Source of the DNA: Solirubrobacteraceae bacterium
GTDB taxonomy: Bacteria; Actinomycetota; Thermoleophilia; Solirubrobacterales; Solirubrobacteraceae
DNA: 37,611 nucleotides
NCBI GenBank assembly: GCA_017882405.1
Contig: JADGPO010000037.1
Span: 1-37,611, forward strand
Reading direction: 5' to 3'
The notes beneath the pieces are model-generated. The model was given only the letters and a program-made list of their open reading frames with translations, was not told the DNA's origin and searched no databases. Positions 1 to 9,845 of this stretch are shown here, piece by piece (positions within the stretch are counted from its first letter, which is position 1; every line of letters begins with the position of its first letter). The position numbers were made by a program, and so were the translations under genes.

Positions 1-353
1 CTGCCCACCGTGTAGGTAGTCGTACTCACTGTTGTATCGGAGCAGGTGTTTCCCGTCGCCCCATCACATCGGATCCAATCGTCGCTGACCGACGTTCCTG
101 CAGGCCAATCCGCATGTACGACGGTCAGGGTCGTGCCCACGAAGGCGTTGTCGCTGATCGATGGCGCGAGCGTGTACGTAGGCGCGGCGGCGGCCGTCCC
201 GACCAGCGGACCAGCACTCAACGCGAGCACGAAGACGCCCGCCAGCAGGGCAGCCACCCTGGATGGCGTACTCGTGCGTGGAGCCCTACCATCGCGGGCA
301 ACGTAACCTGAGAGTCCCCGGTTCAGGATTTTTCGATTTTGCGATTCCCGCAT
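1..353 (-). CDS. Secreted protein with extracellular repeat domain, N-terminal part only
   Basis: A minus-strand reading frame opens with ATG at 353 and runs off the left edge, giving 117 codons. The N-terminus is basic (MRESQNRKILNRG), followed around residues 33-55 by a hydrophobic segment (VAALLAGVFVLALSAGPLVG) ending in a TAAAAP cleavage-like site, so it is probably exported by Sec. The part after it (about 56-117) reads APTYTLAPSISDNAFVGTTL and contains a DWIRCDG stretch and two cysteines. This resembles the Ig-like repeat units (P-S-I-S/T-G-x-x-x-V-G-x-x-L with a W-x-R-C motif) common in secreted Thermoleophilia proteins; that match is from memory of the family style. A GAGG lies about 10 nt before the ATG. 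The start is only 10 bp from the divergent ATG at 364. Function unknown. Confidence 0.7.
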   Translation of the reverse strand, partial: MRESQNRKILNRGLSGYVARDGRAPRTSTPSRVAALLAGVFVLALSAGPLVGTAAAAPTYTLAPSISDNAFVGTTLTVVHADWPAGTSVSDDWIRCDGATGNTCSDTTVSTTTYTVG

Positions 354-363
354 CTCAACCTCA

Positions 364-1467
364 ATGCCTAGCTTGACGCACATCATCCCCGGCGCGCACC
401 GGCCCTCTGCGCGCTCGAATGCTAGAGCCAAGTTCGAGATCGCGCTGCAGCTCGAGCAGCGCGAGGATGTTCGCGCGGCCGAGGTCCTGTACCGGCAGGC
501 CGACGGGCTCGGCCACCGTGAGGCGGCCACCCGGCTCGGCATCCTGCTGGAGGAGCGCGGCGATCCCGCGGGGGCCGAGGCCGCCTACCGCCGTGCCGAC
601 CAGCGCGGCTCCGCCGACGGAGCGTTCGCCCTCGCCTGGCTGATGGGCGAGCGCGGCGACGTCTCGGGCGCCCAGGACGCCTACCGGCGCGCCGAGCGGC
701 GCGGGCACCCCGCCGCCGCAGGGCACCGCAGGATGCTCCTCAACCGCGGCCGGACCGGGTCGAGGGCCGGCCCGGCAGCCGTCGGGGCGGCGGCAGTGGC
801 CGGATCCGCCGCAACCACGGCGGCTGGATCCGCCATGAACCGCCTTCCGCTGGTGGCCTCGATCGCCGCGGGGGCGAGCCGCAAACGTGGCCACCGTCAG
901 AGTCGCTCCCGGCCCGCTCCTCGTCGCCGGGGGCCTCTGGCCCTCGCCTCGGCCGCGGTGGTCCTCGCTTTCGCCGCGGCCTTCGCGCTCGGCGCCCAGG
1001 GCAACGGGCCCTCCAGTCATGCCGCGCCCGTGGCGCCCGTCAACCAGCCGATCGTAACGATCGCCCGGGTGGCGCCGGTGCCCAAGCCGCCCGCCGTCAA
1101 GCTCCAGCCCAAGCGCAAGCCCAAGCCCAAGGTGACGCCCGGGATCGCTTCGGCGCCGACCAGCGCGACGCCCGCGACCAGCGCTCCGGCGCCGGCCTCC
1201 CCCGCTCCGGCGCCGGCCTCCCCCGCGCCCGCGCCAACCTCGCCCGCGCCCGCGCCGACCTCCACAGCGCCCGCGCCGACCTCCACAGCCCCCGCGCCGA
1301 CCTCCACAGCGCCCGCGCCGACCTCCACAGCGCCCGCGCCGACCTCCACAGCGCCCGCGCCGACCTCCACCGCGCCGCACGGCTCTGGCTCGGGCAGCGT
1401 CTCGTCCGGCAGCGGCTCGAGCCAGCCCTCGTCGGGCGGCACGGGCACGGTCAGCGGCGGCGGCTGA
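364..1467 (+). CDS. TPR/Sel1-repeat membrane protein with Pro-rich repeat tail
   Basis: The 367-residue protein has three parts. Residues about 20-125 contain three helical repeat units of the form A-x-L-x-x-x-x-G-D-x-x-G-A-x-x-A-Y-R-R-A-x-x-x-G, typical of Sel1/TPR solenoids used for protein binding. Residues about 189-212 form one transmembrane helix (ALASAAVVLAFAAAFALGA) preceded by a very basic stretch, predicting an inside N-terminus and outside C-terminus. The outer part is rich in K-P and then in nine tandem heptads of type APAPTST, ending in a Ser/Gly tail. Such a layout suggests a cytoplasmic scaffold tethered to a flexible wall-spanning stalk; this role is inference. The ATG at 364 has no good ribosome site and a downstream start is possible. 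The antisense frame is also long but only mirrors the biased composition. Confidence 0.75.
   Translation: MPSLTHIIPGAHRPSARSNARAKFEIALQLEQREDVRAAEVLYRQADGLGHREAATRLGILLEERGDPAGAEAAYRRADQRGSADGAFALAWLMGERGDVSGAQDAYRRAERRGHPAAAGHRRMLLNRGRTGSRAGPAAVGAAAVAGSAATTAAGSAMNRLPLVASIAAGASRKRGHRQSRSRPAPRRRGPLALASAAVVLAFAAAFALGAQGNGPSSHAAPVAPVNQPIVTIARVAPVPKPPAVKLQPKRKPKPKVTPGIASAPTSATPATSAPAPASPAPAPASPAPAPTSPAPAPTSTAPAPTSTAPAPTSTAPAPTSTAPAPTSTAPAPTSTAPHGSGSGSVSSGSGSSQPSSGGTGTVSGGG
1183..1371 (+). repeat. 21-bp coding minisatellite, nine units
   Basis: Nine in-frame 21-bp units each encode APAPxSx: two APAPASP, then APAPTSP twice or nearly so, then APAPTST units. Units 4-8 are almost identical at the base level (gcgcccgcgccgacctccac core), with one silent change at 1290. 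The homogeneity suggests recent expansion by slippage or unequal exchange, and copy number probably varies between strains. Confidence 0.93.
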
Positions 1468-1490
1468 GCGGCGAGCGCTCCACCTGAGCG

Positions 1491-2426
1491 TCAGCTGGTC
1501 CGGTACCCCAATCCGCGCAGCCGGGCGTAGGCCGCCTCGAGCGCCCGGGCGCCGGCCCCGATGTGTGCTTCGGCGCTCCGGTAGGCCGCCTGGCGGCGAT
1601 CGGTGATCGCCCGTCCCAGGCCCCCGTAGGCGGTGGCGGTCTCACCGAGAGCGGACCCCAGCGCGCGGTTGGCCGCCACCAGTCCGGCGGCATGCGGCGA
1701 GAGCCGGACCGTGGACGCGGCCGCCTCGGCGTGTGCCGTGGCCAGCTGCTGGGCTGCCCGGGCGCGTGACGGCATGCTGCCGGTGCTCAGCTTCGGGCCC
1801 AGCGCCCGGCGCGCGCCGTTGAGCTTGGACACGACTGCGTCGAGCGCCAGCGCGTAGCCGGCATCGACCCTGGGCGCCAGAACTCTGCCCGAGGTCAGCC
1901 GCAGCGTCGCCAACACGCGCTCGCAGGTGGCGGTGAACGACTGGCTCGGGGTCTGTGCGGCGCACACCGCCCCGATCGTCCCGCGGGTCGTGGCCAGCAC
2001 GTAGAGGGACTCGGTGACGCCCTGGCCACGCGGAGCGAGATCGAGGTAGCGGGAGAAGCGCTGTCCGCCGAGGCTGACGATCTGAGGATCGGGGGCGCTG
2101 GCAACCTTGGCCCGCAGGACGGCGGGCAGCTGCCCGGCCGATGAGCCGCCGCCCCGCTCGGTTCCGATCACCAGCTCGCGCCCGGTTCCCGTGGGAGCCA
2201 GCGCCAGGGGGTCGCTCAGCGGCGGCAGAAGCCCCGCCGGGGATGCGGACAACCGGTGCCAGTTCGCCGGATAGCTGACCCGCAACGACGTCGTGACAGC
2301 GTGGTTGGAGAGCGCCGGCGGGGGCCCCCCGGATCCGTCGCCTCCGCCGCGGCTCGAGCGCGCCAGCACGAAGCCGATCACAGCGACGATCACGACGGCC
2401 GCCGCCGCGCGGGCAAGCGTTCGCAT
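1491..2426 (-). CDS. Membrane-anchored extracellular protein of unknown function
   Basis: The 311-residue product has an N-terminal membrane anchor or signal (residues 5-22, ARAAAAVVIVAVIGFVLA), a Gly/Ser/Pro linker, and a mixed domain (about 45-175) starting VSYPANWHRL, as in secreted proteins that score a 'PsbP/LpqN-like' fold. Residues about 185-311 are Ala-rich and helical with heptad character. I do not recognise a named family. There is no lipobox cysteine, so it is anchored by the helix or cleaved. It converges with the TPR gene, stops 23 bp apart. TATTCT six bases before the ATG supports leaderless transcription and this start. Confidence 0.75.
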   Translation of the reverse strand: MRTLARAAAAVVIVAVIGFVLARSSRGGGDGSGGPPPALSNHAVTTSLRVSYPANWHRLSASPAGLLPPLSDPLALAPTGTGRELVIGTERGGGSSAGQLPAVLRAKVASAPDPQIVSLGGQRFSRYLDLAPRGQGVTESLYVLATTRGTIGAVCAAQTPSQSFTATCERVLATLRLTSGRVLAPRVDAGYALALDAVVSKLNGARRALGPKLSTGSMPSRARAAQQLATAHAEAAASTVRLSPHAAGLVAANRALGSALGETATAYGGLGRAITDRRQAAYRSAEAHIGAGARALEAAYARLRGLGYRTS

Positions 2427-2432
2427 GGGCGC

Positions 2433-2438
2433 AGAATA
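2433..2438 (-). promoter_or_regulatory. Candidate leaderless -10 element (TATTCT)
   Basis: On the minus strand TATTCT is followed by GCGCCC and then the ATG at 2426, so the expected transcription start coincides with the start codon. No Shine-Dalgarno sequence is present. I see no clear -35 box. Confidence 0.5.
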
Positions 2439-2490
2439 GTGGCGCGCGGCACGGCGGTCCGACGACCAATCGCCGATGGTAAGGGTCCGC

Positions 2491-2505
2491 CCCCGGATCC
2501 CGGGG
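2491..2505 (-). terminator. Short GC hairpin after the deacetylase-like gene
   Basis: CCCCGG and CCGGGG flank a three-base loop (ATC). The hairpin lies about 40 bp after the stop of the minus-strand gene ending at 2544. There is no U-run, so intrinsic termination is uncertain. Confidence 0.3.
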
Positions 2506-2543
2506 CGAGCTCTCGTGCCGGTTCGGCCGCGGAGAGATCTAGC

Positions 2544-3638
2544 TCAGAGTCCGTGCTGGGCCACCGCGGCCTGTACGGCCTGCTCCTCATGGGCGCGCAG
2601 CGGCAGCTCGCGCACCCCGCGGGTGTCGCTGATCCACGGGTCCGCGACACCCGTCGAAATCCCTGACAGGCGCTCCACGATCGCCAGTCCGCAGTAGGGC
2701 ACGTAGGTGGTCGAGTAGCCGCCCTCGTGGCACATGACCAGTCGCCCGTCGCACAGGCGCTCGGCCGCCCCCAGCAGCCGCTCGGTCATCAGCGAGAAGC
2801 ACTCGCTGGTGAGGTTCATGCGCCCCAGCGGATCGTTGAGGCTGGCGTCCAGCCCACAGGCGACGAGGATGAACTCGGGCTCAAAGCGCTCCAGCGCGGG
2901 CACCACCACCCGATCAAGCGCCGCCAGATAGGCGGCCCGGCCCGAACCGGCGGGGAGCTCGACGTTGACGTTGAACCCCTCCCCCGCCCCCGCGCCGACC
3001 TCGGACACCAGGCCGCTGCCGGGCGGGAACAGGTCCTCCTGGTGCAGCGAGATCGTCAGCACGCTGGGGTCAGACCAGAACGACGCCTGGGTGCCGTTGC
3101 CGTGATGGACGTCCCAGTCGACGATCGCCACGCGCGACAGGCCGGCGGACCGGCGCAGGTGCAGCGCCGCGAGCGCGAGGTTGGAGAACACGCAGTAGCC
3201 GCAGCCGCCGGCGGGGCCGGCGTGGTGGCCCGGCGGGCGCACGAGCGCATAGGCGTTGCCGACCCGGCCCTCGAGCACCGCGTCGACGGCCGCGCGGCAG
3301 CCGCCGGCCGCCAGCGCCGCGATCTCGTAGGTCCAGCGCCCGAACGGCGTCGCCTGGCCCGCGTCGCCGCCCCGGTCCGCGCTCTCGGCGCGGATCCGGT
3401 CCACATACGGACGATCGTGCAGCATGCACAGCTCATCGGCCGACAGAGCGCTCGCCGGGACCTCGGTCAGCTGCGCGAGCAGGCCGCTGACGTCGACCAG
3501 GTTGCGCAGCCGTCGCTTGACGGCGCCGCTCTCCAGGCTCGGCTGCGGTTCGAACAGCGAATCGTGCTCCAGCCCGTCGGTCAGCCCGCGCGCGTCATGC
3601 CACGCGTAGCGCTCGTGCCACACCCACCCCGTGCTCAT
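2544..3638 (-). CDS. Class II histone deacetylase-family amidohydrolase
   Basis: This is a zinc amidohydrolase of the arginase/deacetylase fold, 364 residues, close to the family's usual length. Visible signatures are RPPGHHA (His138-His139, general bases), DWDVHHGNG (Asp176 and His178 as zinc ligands), CGLDAS (Asp264, third ligand) and HEGGY (Tyr308, transition-state tyrosine). All catalytic residues are present, so it should be active. Bacterial members remove acetyl groups from lysines, polyamines or other small amines; the substrate here cannot be read from sequence. It is the last gene of a three-gene operon, starting 11 bp after the LLM oxidoreductase stop. The ATG at 3638 (MSTGWVWHERY) is chosen because the family starts just before the W-x-W/H motif; a much longer open frame upstream is antisense-frame noise over the LLM gene. 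Confidence 0.92.
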   Translation of the reverse strand: MSTGWVWHERYAWHDARGLTDGLEHDSLFEPQPSLESGAVKRRLRNLVDVSGLLAQLTEVPASALSADELCMLHDRPYVDRIRAESADRGGDAGQATPFGRWTYEIAALAAGGCRAAVDAVLEGRVGNAYALVRPPGHHAGPAGGCGYCVFSNLALAALHLRRSAGLSRVAIVDWDVHHGNGTQASFWSDPSVLTISLHQEDLFPPGSGLVSEVGAGAGEGFNVNVELPAGSGRAAYLAALDRVVVPALERFEPEFILVACGLDASLNDPLGRMNLTSECFSLMTERLLGAAERLCDGRLVMCHEGGYSTTYVPYCGLAIVERLSGISTGVADPWISDTRGVRELPLRAHEEQAVQAAVAQHGL

Positions 3639-3649
3639 CGAAGCGCCGG

Positions 3650-4498
3650 CTACCCGCTCAGGCGCAGCGCGGCGGCGAGCGCGGTCCACTCGTCGACCGG
3701 CACTCCGGTCACGCCGACCGTCTGCAGGCAGACGTGATCGGCGCCGGCGTCCAGGTGCTCCCGGGCGGCGGCCGCGATCTCCTCGGCACTGCCGTGCGGG
3801 ATGATCACGTCGATCAGGCGGTCCGAACCGCCGTCGGCGATGTCTGCCTCGGTGAAGCCGAAGCGCAGCAGGTTGTTGGTGTAGTTGCTCAGGCCCAGAT
3901 ATGTCTTGGCGTACTCGCGGGCCTTCACCCGAGCCCCCTCGACGTCGGTGTCCAGGACGCACGCCATCTCGGGGGCGACCAGCTTGTCGGGGCCGACGCG
4001 CTCGCGGGCGAAGCGGGTGTGCTCGGGCGAGACGAAATACGTGTGGGTCCCGGCGGCCCGTTCGCGGCTGAGATCGAGCATCTTGGGACCCAGGGCGGCC
4101 AGGCAGCGCTCCTCGGGCGGGACCGGCCGTTGGGCTGCGTCGAGCCCGTCGAGGAAGTTGCGCATCGCCGTCAGCGGGTGCTTGTAGTCGCTGGTCGCCT
4201 CGGGATGGCCGATGCCGATCCCCAGCATGAAGCGATCCGGGAAGTTGGTCACCAGCTGGGCGCGCTCGGCGGCCACGGTCTGCGGCTCGCTCTGCCAGAC
4301 GTTCACGATCCCGGTGGCGGCCGTCAACCGCTCGGTGGCGGCCAGCAGCGGCGTCACCCGCGCGGGGTTGGGCGAGCCGCCGAGCCAGAACGTCCCGTAG
4401 CCGAGACGCTCGGCCAGCGCAGCGGCCTCGGCGGCGTTGTCCTCGCCGATCGCACGGTGGGAGGTCCAGAGGCCGAAGTTTCCGAGTTCGATCGTCAT
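3650..4498 (-). CDS. LLM class F420-type flavin oxidoreductase
   Basis: The 282-residue protein is a luciferase-like monooxygenase-fold enzyme. It opens MTIELGNFGLWTS, and has a YGTFWLGGSP strand, TGIVNVWQ, FMLGIGIGHPE and ALGPKMLDL segments, in the order seen in the actinobacterial subfamily of roughly 280-residue probable F420-dependent oxidoreductases. Such enzymes use reduced F420 (or FMN) to reduce or oxygenate small organic molecules. No substrate can be assigned. Its ATG overlaps the stop of the upstream dehydrogenase gene (ATGA), implying translational coupling, and the deacetylase-like gene follows after 11 bp. Confidence 0.9.
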   Translation of the reverse strand: MTIELGNFGLWTSHRAIGEDNAAEAAALAERLGYGTFWLGGSPNPARVTPLLAATERLTAATGIVNVWQSEPQTVAAERAQLVTNFPDRFMLGIGIGHPEATSDYKHPLTAMRNFLDGLDAAQRPVPPEERCLAALGPKMLDLSRERAAGTHTYFVSPEHTRFARERVGPDKLVAPEMACVLDTDVEGARVKAREYAKTYLGLSNYTNNLLRFGFTEADIADGGSDRLIDVIIPHGSAEEIAAAAREHLDAGADHVCLQTVGVTGVPVDEWTALAAALRLSG

Positions 4499-5409
4499 GC
4501 GGTTCCCTTTCGGACGACGTTGAGCAACTCCTCGCCCGCGAGCCAGCGGGCCAGCTGATCGCCGGCCAGCTCCGCCGCCCGCTGCCAGCCAAGCGGAGAA
4601 TCGCCTCCGACATGCGGGGTGATCGACAGCACTCCAGGCGCATCCCACAGCGGGTGGCCGGCCGGCAGCGGCTCGGGATCGGTCACGTCGAGAACCGCGC
4701 GCAGACGGGGGCCGGCGACCTCGGCCAGCAGCGCATCGGTGTCCACGACCGGGCCGCGGGCGGCGTTGACGAGCACCGCGCCGTCGGGCATGGCGGCCAG
4801 CTCGGCGGCGCCGATCAGCCCGTGCGTGCGGTCGTTCAACGGGGTCAGCAGGACCACCGCATCACCCTGCGGCAGAAGCTCCGGCAGCTCGTCGATGCCG
4901 TGCACGCCATCGCGGGCGTGGGAGGCCACGCCGACGACGGTCGTCCCGAGCGCCTGTAGACGGTCCTCCACGAGGCGACCGATCGACCCGAGCCCGACGA
5001 TCAGCACGGTCCAGCCGCCGAGGTCGTCGTTATGGCGGTCGTCTTCCCACTGCCGCTCTCGCGCGCACTGCAACAGTCCGCTGGACGCGCCAAGCAGCGC
5101 CCCGAGGATCCACTCCGCGACCGGGCCATCCCGCGCGCCGCGCGCGCTGCACAGTGTGACTTTCGGGGGGACGACGCCCTCGTAGTGGTCGGTTCCCGCC
5201 GACAGCACCTGGAGGACCGACAGCTGCGTGAGCGACGAAAGCTGATCGAGAACCCCGGCACCGCGAAAACCGGGTACGAGGAAGTCGACGTTGCGCAGAT
5301 CGGCTCCGTCCTCGATGACCTCGATCTCCACACCCTCGGGGTTACGGTCGCGGATGATCTGCACGGCGCGCGCGGGGACGGCGGCGCGGGGCGTCCGGTG
5401 ATCGGCCAT
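4495..5409 (-). CDS. D-isomer-specific 2-hydroxyacid dehydrogenase
   Basis: An NAD(P)-dependent 2-hydroxyacid dehydrogenase of 304 residues. The Rossmann motif GLGSIG is at 139-144, and the catalytic triad of the family is visible as Arg218 (NAARGPVVD), Glu246 (DVTDPEPLP) and His266 (TPHVGGD). These enzymes interconvert a 2-oxoacid and a D-2-hydroxyacid. It is the first gene of an operon with an LLM oxidoreductase and a deacetylase-like hydrolase, the stop overlapping the next start by 4 bp. The ATG at 5409 is preferred over an in-frame GTG at 5448: TAGAGT lies 8 nt before the ATG and the 13 extra residues do not look like family sequence. The exact substrate is unknown. Confidence 0.9.
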   Translation of the reverse strand: MADHRTPRAAVPARAVQIIRDRNPEGVEIEVIEDGADLRNVDFLVPGFRGAGVLDQLSSLTQLSVLQVLSAGTDHYEGVVPPKVTLCSARGARDGPVAEWILGALLGASSGLLQCARERQWEDDRHNDDLGGWTVLIVGLGSIGRLVEDRLQALGTTVVGVASHARDGVHGIDELPELLPQGDAVVLLTPLNDRTHGLIGAAELAAMPDGAVLVNAARGPVVDTDALLAEVAGPRLRAVLDVTDPEPLPAGHPLWDAPGVLSITPHVGGDSPLGWQRAAELAGDQLARWLAGEELLNVVRKGTA

Positions 5410-5417
5410 GGCCTCAG

Positions 5418-5423
5418 ACTCTA
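5418..5423 (-). promoter_or_regulatory. Candidate near-leaderless -10 element (TAGAGT)
   Basis: On the minus strand TAGAGT is followed by eight bases and then ATG at 5409, giving a transcript with a leader of zero to two bases. Confidence 0.35.
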
Positions 5424-5459
5424 GAAAGGCTTCAGCTGGCAGACTCACCGGCCGTGGCT

Positions 5460-5513
5460 ATGCCCGACGAAGCCGTCGTCGAGTTCGCGAGCAAGCTGTT
5501 CGGACTCGCCCGC
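5460..5513 (+). pseudogene. Relic: first 18 codons of an ankyrin-repeat protein
   Basis: ATG at 5460 is followed by codons for MPDEAVVEFASKLFGLAR. This matches, from memory, the conserved N-terminus of small actinobacterial ankyrin-repeat proteins, in which the next residues are normally ...GDT..L..YVDAG. Here the similarity stops abruptly after LAR and the frame continues into low-complexity Pro/Arg sequence with no ankyrin unit. I therefore read it as the 5' stub of a deleted gene, divergent from the dehydrogenase operon. A short functional peptide cannot be excluded. Confidence 0.45.
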
Positions 5514-5532
5514 GCTCCTGCGGTCCTCGTAG

Positions 5533-5554
5533 TTTGGACCACATTTGGACCACA
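5533..5554 (+). repeat. Perfect tandem 11-bp repeat (TTTGGACCACA x2)
   Basis: Two head-to-tail copies of TTTGGACCACA lie in the gap between the dehydrogenase operon and the isocitrate dehydrogenase gene. A diverged inverted partner (GGGCCAAAC) follows at about 5576-5584. It could be a protein-binding array or a deletion scar; it is non-coding. Confidence 0.8.
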
Positions 5555-5603
5555 TCCGCGGCCTCGGGCCGAATCTGGGCCAAACGACACCCACCGCGGG
5601 GCG

Positions 5604-5644
5604 TTTGTTCCACGTCCGCAGAGGGCCGCCAGGTTCGGAACAAA
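5604..5644. repeat. Inverted repeat TTTGTTCC...GGAACAAA
   Basis: Perfect 8-bp arms (5604-5611 and 5637-5644) are separated by 25 bp. With one gap the similarity extends to GCG on the outside. The right arm also contains GTTCGGAAC, a short palindrome. The site is about 85-120 bp past the stop of the isocitrate dehydrogenase gene, so it may act as an RNA hairpin or an operator. The rest of the 5410-5724 gap holds only the ankyrin relic and the tandem repeat. Confidence 0.6.
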
Positions 5645-5724
5645 TCGCATGCCACGCTGGCCCCGCCGCCCGCCCGGCGACCCCACCGCCGGCAGGACGC
5701 AGACGCAGGACCCCAGGACGCTAG

Positions 5725-7974
<2,250 letters not shown>

Positions 7975-8041
7975 AGGTGCTCCGTGACCCTAGACGGTGG
8001 GAGTCTCCCCAGCCGGGCCCAGGCATAACCAAGGGCACCCG

Positions 8042-8482
8042 TCAGCCCGCGATCTTCCAGCTGCCGTCCGACTGGCGGATCAGCTTCGTGGGGGCCGCCG
8101 AGGCCTGCAGGAACCCCTTGACCGTGCCGCGCGTCGAGGTGATGTCGCCGGCGCGGATCGAGGCGTGGTCGCCCGACAGGGATACCTTGCCGACGCGGGC
8201 GTGCCGCAGGCCCAGCTTGACCTGGTTCGATAGCTGATCGCCGATGCGCCTCACCACGCCGGCGCAGCTGGCGCCCGGAGTCGTCCTGGCCAGCTCGGCC
8301 TGGGCGCCGGTGGTGGCCAGCGCGCAGAAGGCCCGGCCGTTGCCGTTGGCCAGGGCCGTGAGCGCCCGCTGGACGGTCCGCTTGACCTGGGCGGCGTCGG
8401 CCCCGTTGCCGCCGCCGCAGCCGGCGAGCACAAGCACGGCGACGGCCAGAACCACCGCCAACCGAGCACGAGTCGCGGTCAC
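8042..8482 (-). CDS. Small lipoprotein of unknown function
   Basis: The 146-residue product has a lipoprotein signal: basic TATRAR, a hydrophobic stretch and the lipobox LAGC with Cys22, followed by a Gly/Asn linker. The mature domain (about 30-146) has two cysteines (FCALAT and GASCAGVV), a helical first half and a beta-rich second half ending KLIRQSDGSWKIAG, the layout of actinobacterial lipoproteins with a cystatin/NTF2-like fold. That last assignment is by pattern only. I chose GTG 8482 rather than the longer TTG start at 8530, because the signal peptide then has a normal length and TAGGGT stands 7 nt upstream. Confidence 0.8.
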   Translation of the reverse strand: MTATRARLAVVLAVAVLVLAGCGGGNGADAAQVKRTVQRALTALANGNGRAFCALATTGAQAELARTTPGASCAGVVRRIGDQLSNQVKLGLRHARVGKVSLSGDHASIRAGDITSTRGTVKGFLQASAAPTKLIRQSDGSWKIAG

Positions 8483-8489
8483 CCGCGAG

Positions 8490-8495
8490 ACCCTA
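8490..8495 (-). promoter_or_regulatory. Candidate leaderless -10 element (TAGGGT)
   Basis: On the minus strand TAGGGT is followed by seven bases and GTG 8482. This fits a leaderless transcript and decides the start of the lipoprotein gene. Confidence 0.5.
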
Positions 8496-8547
8496 CCCAA
8501 TCGTTTTGCGACGATGCCACGACCGCCCAACGTGAAAGGAACGCTCG

Positions 8548-9009
8548 ATGACCGAGGACCGCCCGCCGCTACCGCCGTTCACCGCCGAGACGGCCGGGCA
8601 GAAGGTGCAGGCCGCCGAGGACGCCTGGAACAGCCGCGACCCGCAGCGGGTTTCGCTGGCCTATAGCGAGGACTCGGCGTGGCGCAACCGGAGCACGTTC
8701 GTCTCCGGACGCGCCCAGATCGCCGAGTTCCTCACCGGCAAGTGGGAGCGTGAGCTGGACTACGCATTGCGCAAGAGCCTGTGGACGTTTCACGAGAACC
8801 GGATCGCCGTGCGCTTCCAGTACGAGAGCCACGACCGCGACGGCCAGTGGTGGCGCAGCTACGGCAACGAGCTGTGGGAGTTCGACGAGCACGGGCTGAT
8901 GCGCCGGCGCGAGGCCAGCATCAACGACGTCGCCATCGACGAGGCGGAGCGGCGGATCTTCGGCCCGCGCCCCGAGGAAGAGCACGGCCTCGAGATCGCG
9001 CTCCAGTGA
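8548..9009 (+). CDS. DUF1348 (NTF2/SnoaL-like) protein
   Basis: The 153-residue protein matches the DUF1348 type of NTF2-like fold. It begins [20 protein letters not shown], then has [35 protein letters not shown], a strand [13 protein letters not shown] and [18 protein letters not shown], ending at IFGPRP. The family is about 150 residues and forms a cone-like barrel that usually binds small molecules; no enzyme activity is established. AAAGGA lies upstream of the ATG. Its TGA overlaps the GTG of the next gene by 4 bp (GTGA), so the two are translationally coupled. Confidence 0.88.
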   Translation: MTEDRPPLPPFTAETAGQKVQAAEDAWNSRDPQRVSLAYSEDSAWRNRSTFVSGRAQIAEFLTGKWERELDYALRKSLWTFHENRIAVRFQYESHDRDGQWWRSYGNELWEFDEHGLMRRREASINDVAIDEAERRIFGPRPEEEHGLEIALQ

Positions 9010-9845
9010 TCGACGTCACCCTGTACACCGATCCGGCCTGCCCGTTCGCGTTCTCGGCCGAGCCGGCCCGCCTGCGTCTGCGCTGGCACTACGGCGACGG
9101 GCTGCGCTGGCGGCTGAAGATGATCGTGCTCACCCTGGAGCCCGGCGAGGCCGACAAGCTGGCCGGCGGGGCGCCCAGCCTGCAGGCCCGCTACGGGATG
9201 CCGATCCACCCCTTCCCGTATCCGCGGGCGGCCTCCTCGGAGCCGGCCTGCCGGGCGGTGGTCGCCGCCCGCCTGCACGCCCCCGGCAGCGAGCACCGGC
9301 TGCTGCGGGCGTTGCGGGTGCGCACGATGAGCGGGGGCCTGCTCGACGACCCCGCGCTCATCGCCGCCAGCGCACGCGATGCCGGGCTCGACCCCGACGA
9401 GCTGCGGTGCTGGAGCCAGGAGCCGGCGACCGAAGAGGCGCTCGTGCAGGACATCCGGGACGCCCGCAAGCCGTCACCTGCCGCCCGGGCGCTCGACCAC
9501 AAGCTGGGCGGCCCGAAGGACCAGCGCCGGTACACCGCACCCAGCTACGAGCTGCGCAACGGATCGGCCAGCGCCTGCCTGCCCGGCTTCAGCCCAGTCG
9601 AGGCCTACGAGGCGGCGATCGCCAACCTGGACCCGGCGCTGGTGCGACGGCCGCCTCCCACGACCACGCTCGAGCTCCTGGAGTGGGCCGCCGCGCCACT
9701 GGCCACCGCCGAGGTCGTCCAGATCATGCAGCGGCCCGAGCCGGAGGTCCGCGCCGAGCTGGCGAGGACCGCGACCACGATCCCCGCTGGAGCGGACATG
9801 TACTGGAGCCTTAGCCCCAGTCGTCGGGCGGGGCGAACTGGCTGA
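9006..9845 (+). CDS. DsbA-like thioredoxin-fold protein, single active-site Cys
   Basis: The 279-residue protein starts [20 protein letters not shown], the first strand and active-site turn of the DsbA/FrnE/HCCA-isomerase thioredoxin-fold family. The middle (about 75-200) is the helical insertion, and [17 protein letters not shown] and [16 protein letters not shown] helices follow. The active site reads CPFA, so the second Cys of CxxC is absent; dithiol exchange is unlikely and a thiol-dependent transferase or isomerase role is more plausible (inference). The gene is coupled to the DUF1348 gene through GTGA. The last 12 codons overlap the end of the decayed VOC gene on the other strand, and the tail [12 protein letters not shown] may be an acquired extension. 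Confidence 0.8.
   Translation: MIDVTLYTDPACPFAFSAEPARLRLRWHYGDGLRWRLKMIVLTLEPGEADKLAGGAPSLQARYGMPIHPFPYPRAASSEPACRAVVAARLHAPGSEHRLLRALRVRTMSGGLLDDPALIAASARDAGLDPDELRCWSQEPATEEALVQDIRDARKPSPAARALDHKLGGPKDQRRYTAPSYELRNGSASACLPGFSPVEAYEAAIANLDPALVRRPPPTTTLELLEWAAAPLATAEVVQIMQRPEPEVRAELARTATTIPAGADMYWSLSPSRRAGRTG

Noticed and set aside
46..311. Two small plus-strand frames at the left edge
   Set aside because: They are shadows of the minus-strand gene that starts at 353 and has a signal peptide and repeat domain.
1183..1371. CRISPR-like regular repeat
   Set aside because: Units are contiguous without spacers and are in frame within a coding region.
361..1380. A minus-strand frame of Gly/Arg repeats
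   Set aside because: It is the mirror of the Pro/Ala-rich coding minisatellite; the plus strand has a membrane helix and TPR-like units.
2544..4643. A 699-codon minus-strand frame covering the deacetylase-like gene and the LLM gene
   Set aside because: The upstream half is Arg/Pro-rich noise in another frame of the LLM gene; the real protein starts at 3638.
8483..8530. TTG start at 8530 for the lipoprotein
   Set aside because: It would put 16 extra residues before the signal peptide and ignores the TAGGGT element 7 nt before GTG 8482.
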